Assembly: GCA_011800805.1 (NCBI GenBank)
Contig: MPNW01000042.1
Coordinates: 327,670 to 372,968 of the forward strand
Reading direction: 5' to 3'
Length of the DNA stretch: 45,299 nt
Source: Hirudo medicinalis
Lineage: Eukaryota; Annelida; Clitellata; Hirudinida; Hirudinidae
Shown: positions 26,653 through 38,230 of the stretch, piece by piece
How the letters are laid out: each line of letters starts with the position of its first letter
How positions within the stretch are numbered: position 1 is the first letter of the stretch
Made by a program: the position numbers and the translations under genes
Notes under the pieces: generated by a model
The model's input: the letters and a program-made list of their open reading frames with translations, nothing else
Database searches by the model: none
What the model was told of the DNA's origin: nothing

Positions 26653-28050
26653 TATCAACCAGTTACATCAATAATAAACAAATACACAGACTTCATACTT
26701 CCTATTATATGTTTTTGAACACTTTCATATATGTTGTGGATGAGTGCAGAATTTTAAATCAAAATTTTTATTAATTATTTATTTTGTAAAAATAAATGTG
26801 TTTCTGCTTTTTTTTAGCTATATGAGTGGGAGAAAAAAATTAAACTAAAATAACTAAAAATTTTAGTAAATTAAATTAGTTAAATACAACTGCTTAAGTG
26901 TGAATTAAAATTTCCCCACTAATAAAAACTGAATTTGGAAAACGATCAATAAAATGCTAGTCAGCTAAAGTAACCAGCTCCTCGCCACATTTGGAACGTA
27001 GAAAAATGAAATCATATGTAAATTATTATAACCGTTAAACATTATATAAATAAATACAAAAATGTTTTAAAATATCAAAAGATAATTATCGAGGTTATAT
27101 ATGTAAAACAGGTTGAGGTTAATTCTCGGGAGAAGAGAATAAAAAATGCTTCCTGGTATGAGAAGATTAAAAGATAGGATAAATGATAGGAGCTTTGAAA
27201 CATTAGTTTTCTAATAAGCATCCTAAACGGCTATCCTAAATCCTCGAAGTGTGGCAAAATTTTTCACTTATTCTTCGACAAATTAGTTCTTGATATGATT
27301 TAAAGTGCCGCTATTTGTTTATTCAATTGTCTATTTTCACCAGTGTTAAAAGTTTTCAAATTTGTACTATTATGTTAATATTCGCTTGATTTTTAGTAGT
27401 TTAACACTAGTTTCTTTTGTTTTCCAGTGTTTTAGGGATTGAGGTGCGGGTTGATACTTTTATATTATTAGTCATTTGTATATATATCGGTCGAGCGCGC
27501 TTTATCTGTCTCGAGCAAAAGGTCTGCAAGGTGAATTAGCTGTAATAGACCAGCCCCGTACTACATGGAGTCTGCATTTTAGATAATCTTGCTGAATTCA
27601 AGTGAACGTGTTTGTTGATTGTGGTAGCCTTAGCAAGTAATCAAAGGAAATTTGTGGTTTTAAAGTAATAAGCAAAATTCTTAGAAAGCACACACACCAT
27701 GCCGGTATACCCCATATGAGAAAATCAGCGCTGCTTTGGAAGCTAGTCCATGTGAATATTGGTGCACCTGTACACCTGAATATATTATTCATGAAGATTT
27801 GATACTTTTGGCAATACAGGTCTAGAATCGGTTTTAAAAAATTATCGACGTTTGAACATTAAATGAAAATTGGTTACGCGAAACTCCACGGTGTGTCTGG
27901 CATTATAATCGCACGAACCACGACAACGATATCGAGCGCCCTCGCTTGCTGCTGTCTGCCTCATACATTAGTGCATTACACGGTATATACCGATATTTCT
28001 GTGCTTCTTTCTTGTTTACTATTGTAAGGAATCAACCCGAGGCTTCACGA
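26653..28050. other. Divergent promoter region between MTRF1L (-) and the tetra-HMG gene (+)
   Basis: About 1.4 kb without a gene that I can support. The part next to MTRF1L is AT-rich; the part from about 27840 to 28050 has more CG dinucleotides (for example GGTTACGCGAAACTCCACGG, ATATCGAGCGCCCTCGC), as expected at a promoter. No repeat recognised. Confidence 0.4.
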
Positions 28051-31000
28051 ATGTCATATTCTCAATACGCAAACATGGGTAAGTTAAACGTTTGCTTCGA
28101 TTGTTTTCTACTTTGTGGACTCTCGCCTTTGTGTACGGTGATTGTCGATCGGTCGACGGTCTCTTGCTAAAAAGTTGGTGATGCCGTGATGAAATAAAAA
28201 AATTATAAGAAAATATACGGACTCAAGCAAGAAAGTATAACATTCTGCAAATGCATTGCGACCAGAAAGTTTTAGTTAAGAAACGCAAGCGCTGCATTTC
28301 AGTTTTAGGAGCTTTTGTAAATTAATTTATTTCTCGTACTTCGAAGACGGAAATAAGAATTTGCAAGAATATTAAGACTCCGCGCATTTAACCGGTTTTT
28401 TGGAACATTTTTAGTTTCTCTCAACAAGTTTCAATTATGTTAAGAAAAGACATTTTAACTAATTATAAAATCGGTATAATTAATTCTCATATTTAACCAT
28501 AAAAATAACTTATTACTACATACCTGAATTTGGCATAGGATCCTTAACTTATAGTGGTCTTTAAAGATTGTCTCCTGTGAAGAACCACTTCACTTTCACT
28601 TCTGAACTAATAAACCTTCAGAATATAGGCCTATATTCCACAAAAATTCTTCCACAATTCTGGCTTCCACCAATTGTGTGTTGAGCTTTTTCCAACTATC
28701 AACCACTCTAGCACTAAGGGATCCAAAGCTGCCTGTTGCTTTCTTAAGCAATTTATATCAGTGTCCTCTTGCTCTTACATCTCTAGCAACCTCAAAGAAC
28801 TTCCCTGGATCTAAGACTACTTTACCAGTAATTATTTTGTATAAATCTCCTACTACATCTCTTTTGTAATGTGGTCAATTTTGTTTTTAACATCTCACAG
28901 CTTAAGTCCTCTTATCATGTTTATTTCTTCTCTTTTCTGCACTTTCTCTGACATTTCAATATCTTTCTTGAGACAAGGATTTCATGCAGGTGCACACACA
29001 GTATTCCAGATAATTTTGGAGAATATTAGAATGTTTTTCAAACTTATTATAGTTGGGAAGGTTCAATCAAACTTCATAATTATCAAATTAAGTTTTCTAT
29101 TTATAGTTAATATTTTTGAATTTTTCCTGAATAAACATTTTGTTTAATTATTTTCTTTAGCTTTGTTCATAAATAGTATTTGTTAATGATTGCATCTTAA
29201 CACTGAAAAGCTTTTTGGTAATTTATTTAATATTTGTTTGTGATATTGGTTAGCTCAATGGGTGGCATTCCTGCATGCCATGGTAATGGCAACAGTCATG
29301 AAATGTCGTGTTCACAACCCAGCCTGCATCGATAGTTAGCGCATTTGGATAGTGACACTATATAAATTGTAGAGTGATTAAAAAGTGCCTTCATATCCTA
29401 TTCTGACACATAAGGCACTCAAAAGATTGGCTAAATACAAATAAAATTGCATAGATTATTAAGAAATTCATGATTTAATATGGTTTCATAGGTTATCGGT
29501 AAATTACCCGTGCAAACAAGTGTCAGGCTTGTTACATTATGTTTGTTGATTTTTCACCTTGTTCATTTTGTTGCAATGATATCCCCTCTGGATATTTGAT
29601 GGCACTCACAATGAATATATCTTGATTGGTCATAAAAAATTTGAGTATTTTGTTTGGCATGACATGTTATTTTTCTTGTACATGAAACAGGTCATCACCA
29701 ATTATTAAAATATTTTGGCTACAGAATCAATATTGGATTAATTTCAGTGCATTTCAAGTCAGATGAATTCTGTCAATTTTTGAACTTGTAAATATATCCA
29801 TACCTCATTCTGAAAGCAAAAAAAGCAGATAAGGTAATTTGGTAGTAGTGTTATATTTTAGAATACTCAGTTTATTTGACTAATAAATTTGTTTATGTTA
29901 TAAAAAAATGCTATGATAACATTACAATGGCATTCATTTAGAGGCTTAAATGTGGGCATAAATTTATAAGCTTATAATCTTTGAACTGATGTTAAAATAA
30001 GTTATTATCAAATATTATTTAATATTTTAGTCAATTATTATCAAATATTATTCAGCTGCACGTTTTGAACAATTGCCAAACAGGATCATGCATGCTTAGA
30101 TTTTTGATTTGTAATGCTTAATATATTGCAGTTGATTTTCAATTGATCAGGGTTAAACCCTAGAGAAATCACAGATGCTTGTGATATGACATCACTTCCT
30201 CAAGTGCAAGCTCAAATTCTGCAGACCATTGTCAATCGTAATTCCTCAGGTAGTGATGAAATTTGTCGGAATTCGACCTCACGTTTTGGATCACAAATTT
30301 TCAAATAATGCAGTCGTTCACGAGCAACAACCCGCAAACTCGGGCTTCGAATCTTCATTAATTTCCCCATTACCGAGAAGAAGATCGGGCGATCCGAATC
30401 GACCTAAGAGACCTACGTCTGCATATTTCTTCTTTATTCAGCTGGAAAGGGAGGAAGCAGCAAGGAGAGGAGAGAGAATTTCTAGAGTGAGCATATTAAG
30501 CAACTTTTTAATTTAATTTTTTGTGACTTAAGATCTTTCTGATTGGTAGAAATAACCTCATGGCCAATTCACAGACATTAGTATATATTTAATCATTAAT
30601 TGGAAAAAGATGGCCTTACAGGTTTTAAACATGACTTATATATACATTTAGAAAAGCAGTTAAAGAGGTTAGACAAAGATTAGAGAAGACGATGTCACAT
30701 GTGATCAAAATTATAAAAATTAATTAGTGGTGTTTCTAGGTTGTCGTGTGAAATTGTCAGCATTACATAGTAATGATACTACTCTCTAAGTTATATTTAC
30801 TATGCTACAGGTACTCATGTATAGGTTGTCATCAATTAACTTTCATTATTTTGTTCTAATTTGCTAAATTGTATTTTCTTGTGAGATCATGTTTTACAGG
30901 TTGCAGATTGGACCAAGCAAGTCTCAGCTAAGTGGAGATCTCTCGGTGCTGAAGAAAAAGCTAATTATAATAAGCTGGCTGCTTCTGACAAATTAAGGTA

Positions 31001-34000
31001 TTCGCAGCAGGTTAGCTTACATTGTAGATAGCCAGTGTAGCATTTTCCATAAATTGTCCATCTCTTTGAAGCAGATGGCAGATTACAATGGTAGACACAG
31101 AAACAGGCCCAAGAGGCCTCAATCAGCTTACATTTTATGGCTTGGTGACTTCAGAGCGCAAATGAAAAATAGGTTCACTGAACACAAAGATCTTCTTAAA
31201 GCAGGTTAGCTGTTAAAATTTCATTTTAAATTTAAGTGACCTGGTTAACAAATTGGTTATGTTGCACAAGCACTTAATGTTGTTAATGTTGATAATCGAA
31301 TTCATAGTTACTTGGATTTTAGTTTTTCTAAATGATTTTTCAAACATTTTTTAAACATTTTTCAAAACCCTTTGTAGCAGGAGAAGCATGGAGAAAGATG
31401 AGTCCCGTAGATAAAATGCCATATGACCAACTTGCTCAGCAAGAAAAGCAGAAATATGGGGAGGCTCTCAAAGGATACAACATGGTTATTGAATTATTTG
31501 CAGTAAAATGCCTGTTCATATTGTTGCACTAATGGTGCTTATTTAAAATGATGATTGACAAACATAGGCACAATTGCTCACTTATAAAGGCTTATCTTAT
31601 CTTGATAATCATCATACCTACTTTCAACAAAATTAAATTGCATAAGTGAAATATGGTCACAGATTTTTTTTAAATTGTGCATTTTTGTTATGTAATGATA
31701 ATTCTAAGCATTTATTACAGTACTATATACTGCATATAGTAATGTAACCAGTATAACATGCACACTCATAACATTGTAAATAAATTATAAAACCAATACG
31801 TTAGAACTTTCAAGCAACTCGGTTATGTCAACAACCTTGACCATGTTTTGATGAATTGCAAATGTTTGTTTTACAAGAAAGGCCAGCTAGGCATATTAAG
31901 ATTTAGATAGAGATAAGGCATTTCTAGATATCCATCATAAAATTTTATGTTTCACACCATTTTCCATGTTTAGTAAATGATTAACAAAAAGTGCCTCTTC
32001 AAAAACAAATCACATCCAATGCTTTATTTTTTAATATGGGATTATGTGATCAGACCGTCTACTTGCATACTTATCTGTTAAAATCTTTATCTGTATGTAC
32101 CACATGTATGTTTATTTATATAGTGCCGTAAGCATCAGGGTCGCTTAGACCATTTATATATAGCGCCAGCTCCCGGGGGAGCTTTGAGGCGGTGCAAGCT
32201 GGATTTCCAACAAGACACGTAAGGACGGCTGCTCTTACTGTTGCTTGCAGGAACACTACCCTCTGAGCCAACTTGCACCCCGATAAAATGATCTTTTGGT
32301 TTTCATAGAAGATAAATTTTGTATTTTTTTGTTATTTGTACATTTCCCAATAAATTATTTTAATTAGCTATTATTACCTGAAAATTAAGTAAAACGTTTT
32401 TTTAAGATGTCCAGTTATGCAGGGAAAGATGCCAATCGCCCGAAGAGACCGAGATCTGCTTACATAATATGGTTGCTGGATTTCCGGGCTCAAGTTAAAA
32501 GTCAATTTGTCGGGAACAAAGAACTTTTAAGAGCCGGTAATTGAGTTTTATTTAATTTTGTCCGCCGAGATTCCTGTTTGACTTCGTAGGATTTGATGCG
32601 ATTTAACATGCCGTTTTAGCATGTTATCGGTTTGATTGATACTTAGCAAATTTATGCATTTTAGCATTATTTTGACTATTACATTGTTAAGTAATAATGT
32701 TACTTATTTTGAAGTAACTCAATTAGATGTTTGGTTTGTAATGGTTGGTGTTTGCAGAAGTTTATGTAATTGTTTTAGCTGGGGAAGAGTGGAGAAAAAT
32801 GACTAACTTAGACAAGTTACCATACGCAAGATTGGCTGAACAAGAGAAGCAAAAGTATGGGGAAGCTATGAAGGGTTATAACATGGTAAATGTTCCATTC
32901 TTCGTCATCAGCCAATTGTGAATGTTTGTTTGGCCCTTTATCAAAAGCATTAATACCAATTTGGTTTCAACTTTGTACTCTGCTGGTTCTTTGTATCCTA
33001 ACTAATGCTTTCTCATTTCCTTTTTTTTATTTTCTATAAAATTAAATTTCTTGTTTTTGCATCAATCTGTTTGGTTTGTTTAATCTGCCAACTTTTCACA
33101 TAAGGAGGAAATTATGATTGGTTACTTTTATCGAGTCTAGTTTTGGAAATACATACTTTAAAGTAATTAGTTTGGTTGCCTTTATTCTCTTGCCACAGGT
33201 TTTCTCCTCACAACCAATGAATGAATCCCGTGCTTCCTATTGCCCTCCCCCCATTATCCAGCAGGCTGGCAATCTTACTCCTCAGCAACAAAATCCAATT
33301 CAAATTGAAAGAGAAGTCAGAACTGCTTTGAGTTTTATGTTTTATATGTTTGCATATAAAAGTTTGCAATGAAATATATAACAATGTTCTTTTGGTTTGA
33401 AGGCTGGAAGTTTAACTGGCAAAGGGGGGCGACCGAAGAGACCTCGGTCAGCATATATCATCTGGTTGTTAGATTTCCGGGCCCAGATGAAAAGCAGGTT
33501 CACTGAAAACAAAGAACTTCTGAGAGCAGGTACATTTTTTTATAGGTGATTAATGTGACATAAATAATATAATAACTAATATAATAAATAAGTAACTTAG
33601 GTTTTTTCAAATAATTGGATATTTTAAATTAATTCAAATATGTTGCAGCTGGAGAAGAATGGAGGAGGATGACAACATCTGATAAGCTACCATATGCTCG
33701 TCTGGCAGAACAGGAAAAGCAGAAGTACTGTGAAGCAATGAGAGGCTTCAATATGGTATTACTGCAAGTACATTTCCGATCCTTCTGATCACCAATTTAA
33801 TTGGTGTCCTTACCTTGTTGCAGGGCACAAAAAAGGCCAGAATATATGAAAACCGTCTGGCTGCAAACGGAATTATTTTCTCACAGCAGCAGGCCCCTCT
33901 TTGTAACCCTACGTCATCAAGTTTAACACCTTCATCTCTATCTGCCAATCTACAGACAGAGGTTTTGATGCCTTCCACTGGTGACTCATCAAATGGATTG

Positions 34001-34030
34001 CAGGATGAAAGTGATGAGTATGAGGATTGA
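28051..34030 (+). CDS. Protein with four HMG boxes, 12 exons
   Basis: Exons 28051-28078, 30151-30249, 30314-30486, 30900-31010, 31075-31204, 31378-31484, 32407-32536, 32779-32885, 33199-33315, 33403-33529, 33649-33755 and 33824-34030 join in phase to 480 residues. After a 65-residue leader come HMG box 1 (about 68-137, NRPKRPTSAYFFFIQLERE to LAASDKLRYSQQ), box 2 (138-216, RPKRPQSAYILWLGDFRAQ), box 3 (217-295, RPKRPRSAYIIWLLDFRAQ), a 39-residue Gln/Pro-rich linker, box 4 (335-412, same RPKRPRSAYIIWLLDFRAQ opening) and a Ser-rich tail ending in an acidic ESDEYED. Boxes resemble HMGB/SSRP1 types that bind or bend DNA without strong sequence preference; a chromatin role is inferred. Boxes 2-4 are each encoded by an exon pair of 130/107, 130/107 and 127/107 bases with the same split position. 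I do not recognise a named orthologue; UBTF has more boxes and another architecture. Confidence 0.9.
28580..29000 (-). mobile_element. LINE reverse-transcriptase C-terminal relic in intron 1 of the HMG gene
   Basis: On the minus strand: a block like 'IEM.EKVQ.R....I.GLK', then RDVVGDLYKIITGKVVLDP, FFEVARDVRARGH and FGSLSARVVDSWKKLNTQLV. This order is the well-known C-terminal end of many non-LTR retrotransposon polyproteins ('R.DLI..YKI.TG....P..FF......TRGH...', 'F..RVV..WN.LP..VV'). In-frame stops (for example directly after RGH) and a frame change show that it is dead. Confidence 0.7.
29249..29440 (+). repeat. tRNA-derived SINE, copy 1 (HMG gene intron 1)
   Basis: Starts TTAGCTCAATGGGTGG, a good tRNA-type A box (TRGCNNAGYNGG); GTGTTCACAACCC about 70 bases on is a degenerate B box. 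It shares its order of blocks with 41830-42025: GGTAATGGCAACAGTCA, AATG.GTCGTGTT, CCCAG.CTGCA, GATTAAAAAGTGCCTTCA.ATC and AAGGCACTCAAAAGAT. Same strand as the host gene. Confidence 0.75.
30250..30313 (+). other. 64-base intron in the HMG gene
   Basis: Bounded by a GTAGTG donor and a CAATAATGCAG acceptor and needed to bring the leader into the HMG box frame. If it stayed in the mRNA, the upstream frame would run on for about 19 codons to a TAA, giving a short protein without any HMG box. Confidence 0.7.
32105..32290. repeat. GC-richer repeat-like insert in HMG intron 6
   Basis: Against AT-rich intron DNA this block has GCGCCAGCTCCCGGGGGAGC (palindromic), TTTATATAGTGCC and TTTATATATAGCGCC in near-tandem, and CCCTCTGAGCCAACTTGCACC. 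A short similar block (GCAGCCCTCTGAGCTCC) occurs in a UBR7 intron at about 4707. Likely a dispersed element; family unknown. Confidence 0.45.
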
Positions 34031-35213
34031 GATGATTGCGCTTCCAAGACTGAATCGAACAGACGACCGAAGGCCAACAATTGAATTATTCTCGGATTGC
34101 TAAATAATTGTTGTTTCCACTTAGACAGTCATGATGCCAAGTGCTTCACCTTTGTTTTCAGTCAATTCCTAAATTATAATATATACTAAATTTGGGTTCA
34201 CAATGGATGTCGGCCAAGTGACGAGCGTACAACCAAGCCAACTCAGGATGGGTACCAAAAGTTGCCGACTGTACCTAACCCGAACGTTAACCCCGATCCT
34301 AACCATGGGAGACTGACGAGATCACAGGAGCATGAATACTGGGGGGAAGTTTCAGATGAAGATTAAGTGATCATCGCTATTTAGGTATAGGCTCCACCTC
34401 TTCAGCAGCGAACTTCCTGTTTGTGGTGAACCCATTTGTCAGTATCGCAATTTTGAAATGATCAAAATGACAGAACGTCTCCCCCCTTTAAATCGGTCAT
34501 ACTAACAGCTAACGGTACGGTGACATTTTGATTGGCTCGCTCAGCTCGAAAGAATGTATTTGCTATCCAAGGTTCTCATTCTTTATGGAGTCTAAAGTTT
34601 CCAATTAATTGTAATGTAGCTTACTCAAATAAATCTCATATTAAAAAATAAACGTTTGATTATCTTGCGCTACATTGCTATTGAGCGATGCGAAAAGTTG
34701 CGAGACTTATGGTTAAGTATTTGAGACGTTGGTGATCTAACTTAAATAAATAAGAAATTAAATAAATTCTACGTAACTTGAATTTACGGGAATTTTTCGT
34801 TTTGGATACGTCATGCGTTATATGAATCAAAATATTCTTAATAGGACTTCTATTGTTTTCGGCAGCGCTGCAGCAGTCGTCTTGCTTTGTCGAAATGGTG
34901 GGCTTCTTGGACGGGTATGGTGCTTCAAAGGCATTGAAATTGATGTTGATTTACTGGGTTTTTGAGGTCCAAAAGTGTGAGTACTACTGCTTATAAGTTC
35001 TGGTCGATTTACCTGAATTACCGTTTGCATAACGTATTGTAAGCTAACCTTAAAAATTAATTTGGTGGTTTATAAAATCAGTTTGTAATATAAATATCTC
35101 ATAGATTATAAACATGTTACACTATTTTATAAGGACTGAATGTTAATAACAATGAGTGAAACTTTTACTGTCCTATTAAAGGTCTATTCATTTCATACAA
35201 CAAATTATTTCAG
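34031..35213. other. 3' UTR of the HMG gene and 5' region of the basigin-like gene
   Basis: AATAAA at 34628-34633 is a plausible poly(A) signal for the HMG gene. The 5' exon of the basigin-like gene, with signal peptide, should lie here. Candidates are ATG at 34553 (MYLLSKVLILYG) and ATG near 34942 (MLIYWVFE), but neither gives the phase-1 donor required by the exon at 35214, so I leave it unassigned. Bases 34208-34330 resemble repeat family A weakly. Confidence 0.4.
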
Positions 35214-36911
35214 TTGCTTTCTGTGAATCGAATAAAGTGACACTAGAAAGACTGAACATTGATGTTGTGTTGCCATGCCCAGGAGCTACGGATTGGCACG
35301 ATCCTTTTGGCCAACCAATAACCGGGGATAATCCAAAGTTTGTTTTGACTCCTGGAAATTTAACTATACATAGAGTTGGTTAGTACTATTTAGCAAAGTC
35401 AATTGCTTTCACTTTAATTGTAAAGTTCTCACAAGATATAAAATAACATGCAATCAGTTCTCATCTGTTTAAATAAAGGTAAATAAGTTATAAATCAAAA
35501 GTTTGCAATGAAAAATGATTCTTGATTCTTTTGATCTTTTAGCTTTTGTTCATTCTGTTTTTATTGTTCTAATCCTAGCAATACAAAGTTTAAAATATTC
35601 ATTAAATAACAGTGGACTCATGAATGTATAAAGAGTCATTTGAAAAGAAATGTCTGATTAGTATTTAATAGATTCCTAGCAAAGACATGCAAAGAATTTG
35701 ACATCAGCCTACACAAGGCTTTTAGCTATTTTTCTTATAAGAGCAAGCTTTTGTGAAAGATGGAGGCCAGTACACTGCTTGCCTAACACCATAAAAATTA
35801 TGAGCGTTTCTCTGATTAAAATTATTAAAGGTTATAGAAAGTTCAAATGATTGATTCTGGGTGAAGTTCTTGATACTGTGGACAGGGCCGACAACAGAAA
35901 TTTTGGGCCCCATGATATGTCAATCTGGTAATGGAAAAGGTCCAAAAAAATTGCTTTGCCTCTGGGCACCTGATCCCCTGCTCCTCCCTCTCAGTGGCCC
36001 TGACTTTAATTGAAACAACCAATGCATATTAGTTGATTAAAAAGCATTATGAGGATTATAAAAAAAAACAAATCAGGCATCCTAATAAACTACATTATAA
36101 AATTTAAGTTGGATTATTGTATGTTTAAAATGTAATTGTTCAGGAGAAAAGGATCTGGGAATTTATTATTGTAGAAAGGACAACAACCAGACAGTTGAAC
36201 TACATGGTGAGTCTCAGTCCAACTCATTCAACAATAAATTTATTTATTTAGATTCCATACATGCAATTTGTATCACAATGTTGTGTGTGTGTGTGTGTTG
36301 TTGCAGCCAAACCTTATGTCAAACCTCTTGAAAAGTCTTACAATGTGGTTCAAGGACAAACCATTGATGTGGAATGTGTGGCAGTTGCATTTCCCCAACC
36401 AGAATATACTTGGTATAAAAATGAAGATGGTGAAAAGAAAAATATGACTTATGGACCTAGATTGGTCATTGAAAACTCTAGCAAAGATGACTATGGTATA
36501 TACACATGCGAAGCCTCAAACATGCACGGAAATACCACCAGTGTGACCAAAATCCGTGTAAAAGGTACATAATGGATTTGTTTTTAGTCTGGAAATGTAC
36601 ATTTTGTGACAGTTACAACTATCCATGTAGTGTCATTAGCATGCATGCAAGTTTACAATCAATGTTGACAGACAAACTTGCTCCTTTGTGGCCACTCATA
36701 GGCATAATCATTGAGGTGGTCATCCTCGTGGTGATCATCATCATTTATGAAAGGAAGAAGTCAAAACGTGAGCGGGAAGAAAACATGAAGGAACAAGTGT
36801 AGGCTCAAAATTTCATTTAAATGCTTGATTTGTTTACCATTTATGAGCTGTTGCTAATTTAGGCAAAAGTCAGGTGAAAACAATGCTTCCAGTGTGAGAC
36901 AGAGGAAATAG
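35214..36911 (+). CDS. BSG: Basigin/neuroplastin-type two-Ig membrane protein (5' signal exon not found)
   Basis: Exons 35214-35378, 36144-36206, 36307-36564, 36672-36798 and 36863-36911 stay in phase; the first begins in phase 1, so an upstream exon with the signal peptide is missing from this model. Ig domain 1 has its cysteines in VVLPCPG and GIYYCRK; Ig domain 2 in DVECVAV and DYGIYTCEASN. The membrane segment WPLIGIIIEVVILVVIIII carries the buried Glu that is a hallmark of basigin, neuroplastin and embigin and is needed for pairing with monocarboxylate transporters or Ca-ATPases in vertebrates. A basic tail (YERKKSKRERE) and a last exon ending NASSVRQRK match the conserved end of the family. 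The phase-2 donor CAAGT|GTAGGC joins the tail. Role inferred: surface chaperone or adhesion molecule. Basigin and neuroplastin cannot be separated here. Confidence 0.9.
35883..36002. mobile_element. Short hAT-like MITE in basigin-like intron 2
   Basis: Bounded by CAGGGCC and GGCCCTG, with TTTTGGGCCCC inside the left end; this terminus is common in hAT-type elements of invertebrates. About 120 bp, no coding content. The flanks do not show a clear 8-bp target duplication. Confidence 0.5.
36281..36298. repeat. (GT)n microsatellite before basigin-like exon 4
   Basis: TTGTGTGTGTGTGTGTGTTG lies in the polypyrimidine/acceptor zone directly upstream of the exon starting at 36307. Length changes could affect acceptor strength; simple repeat. 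Confidence 0.85.
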
Positions 36912-37450
36912 TGCAGATGAACACAGGAACCGAAGATTTGTAACTTTCTTATGTGTTCATTGTTGGCACTCGAGCTGGATTTTTGAATGTTTTCTGCACT
37001 TTTGTATCCCTAACTGCTGCCGGTTTGCAAGATCCACCAATGCTTTAAGTAAATAACATTACTAGATTTAGAGATTATTGGTTTATTTAAGTTATTGAGT
37101 GCTTTTTGAATGCTTGGAGTTTCTTTGAGATTTTTTGTTAAAGTACGAACCAATTTTGAATCAGCCTTTGTTTGCAATTGGCAAGATTCCACAGGGATTT
37201 CCTTGGAATATTGATGTTTTGATCAATGATTTGTTTAATGAAATTCAATTTTTCTGTTTTAGATTGAATTGTCTAATAAATTTTGACATGCATGGGCTAC
37301 ATTCTGCTTTGTTGTTAGTCTTAATTTGTTGAGTGTCGAGGTGATTAAGGAATTGTTTAGCAGAGGGTAGTGCCATTGTCAAGAGTCTGTAAATAGTGTG
37401 CACTTTTGGGGGCTCCAAAGTGAGTCGCGGATTGGCAGTGATTGAGTCGA

Positions 37451-37570
37451 ATGATTGTTGGCCGAGTGACGGGCGGCGACTTTTGGTGCCTTGGCTCCAT
37501 CCCCAACCCTGCCGCGTAAACCTGGAAATCTCTAGAACTGACAAGCTCTTGCCTGTGAGTTGGCTTTTGC
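37451..37570. repeat. Dispersed repeat family A, copy 2
   Basis: Counterpart of 11303-11448 in the same orientation: GATTGTTGGCCGAGTGACGG (close to a tRNA A box), ACTTTTGGTGCC, CATCCCCAACCCTGCCGCG, TCTAGAACTGACAAGC and GTGAGTTGGCTTTTGC. It is more GC-rich than its surroundings. A shorter possible relative at 34208 shares only TCGGCCAAGTGACG and a C/A-rich AACC run. Confidence 0.65.
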
Positions 37571-37874
37571 GAAAGTTCAGCAAAATCTGTTTTCAATCGT
37601 ATTGAGGTAATTGATATTGTGAGCAAAATTTTAAGTTTCCCTTCTTAAGCAACCACAATGGATGTATCATTCTCGAGAAAGGCTAGACGTGACTAAGTTT
37701 CAAAATGCACTTATGATTAAATTGATAACATTAGCTGGTAGTGCCTTCAGCAATGCGAAGCTTCTGCATAAAAAGGTGAAACTTTCCTATAGCAAGCGTC
37801 TTCCTCTTCATCTGCTCCATTCGCGAAATTGAGTATGGGCGATCACAGCTGCATTTCCACACCTAAAACGAGAC

Positions 37875-38203
37875 TTATTTGGCTGAGAGTCGGATTGAGT
37901 CGACAATAGATTTGATCACAATACTTTTTTCAGTCTTGAAACTTTCTTGGTTTAGTTGAGCAAAAATTTCATCGGGCGTTGACAGCGAGTGACACGCATC
38001 CCAAATGCGTAATTGAGTCCTGTCTTGAAATGAGCACTCTGGTCCGTTCTTTGTAACCACTAAATCCCTTGTTTTACCGGGCGCTCCAGTTCCATCTTGA
38101 CAGCTTCTTCCCCGAATCTTCAGCTTCTGTCCACAGAAGATTGGACTTATATTCTCTGCTTTACCACTAGCTTTACTAAGATTTTGCTTTTTCCCAACAA
38201 CTC
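37875..38203 (-). CDS. Unrecognised minus-strand ORF, possible exon or gene remnant
   Basis: Open for about 109 codons on the minus strand, preceded by a good acceptor (GTTTTTAG at 38204-38211) and ending in TAA at 37875. It contains four cysteines (IFCGQK, GRSCQDG, PECSF, DACHSL) and a Gly-rich GTGAPGKTRD. I do not recognise the family. No donor or upstream exon is found before VPS9D1 starts on the other strand, so it may be a relic or chance. Coding status unproven. Confidence 0.25.
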
Positions 38204-38230
38204 TCTAAAAACACCATTTTGCAAGTCTTG

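Noticed and set aside
36281..36298. GT repeat as possible Z-DNA or regulatory element
   Set aside because: Short, and placed in an acceptor region; best treated as a plain microsatellite.
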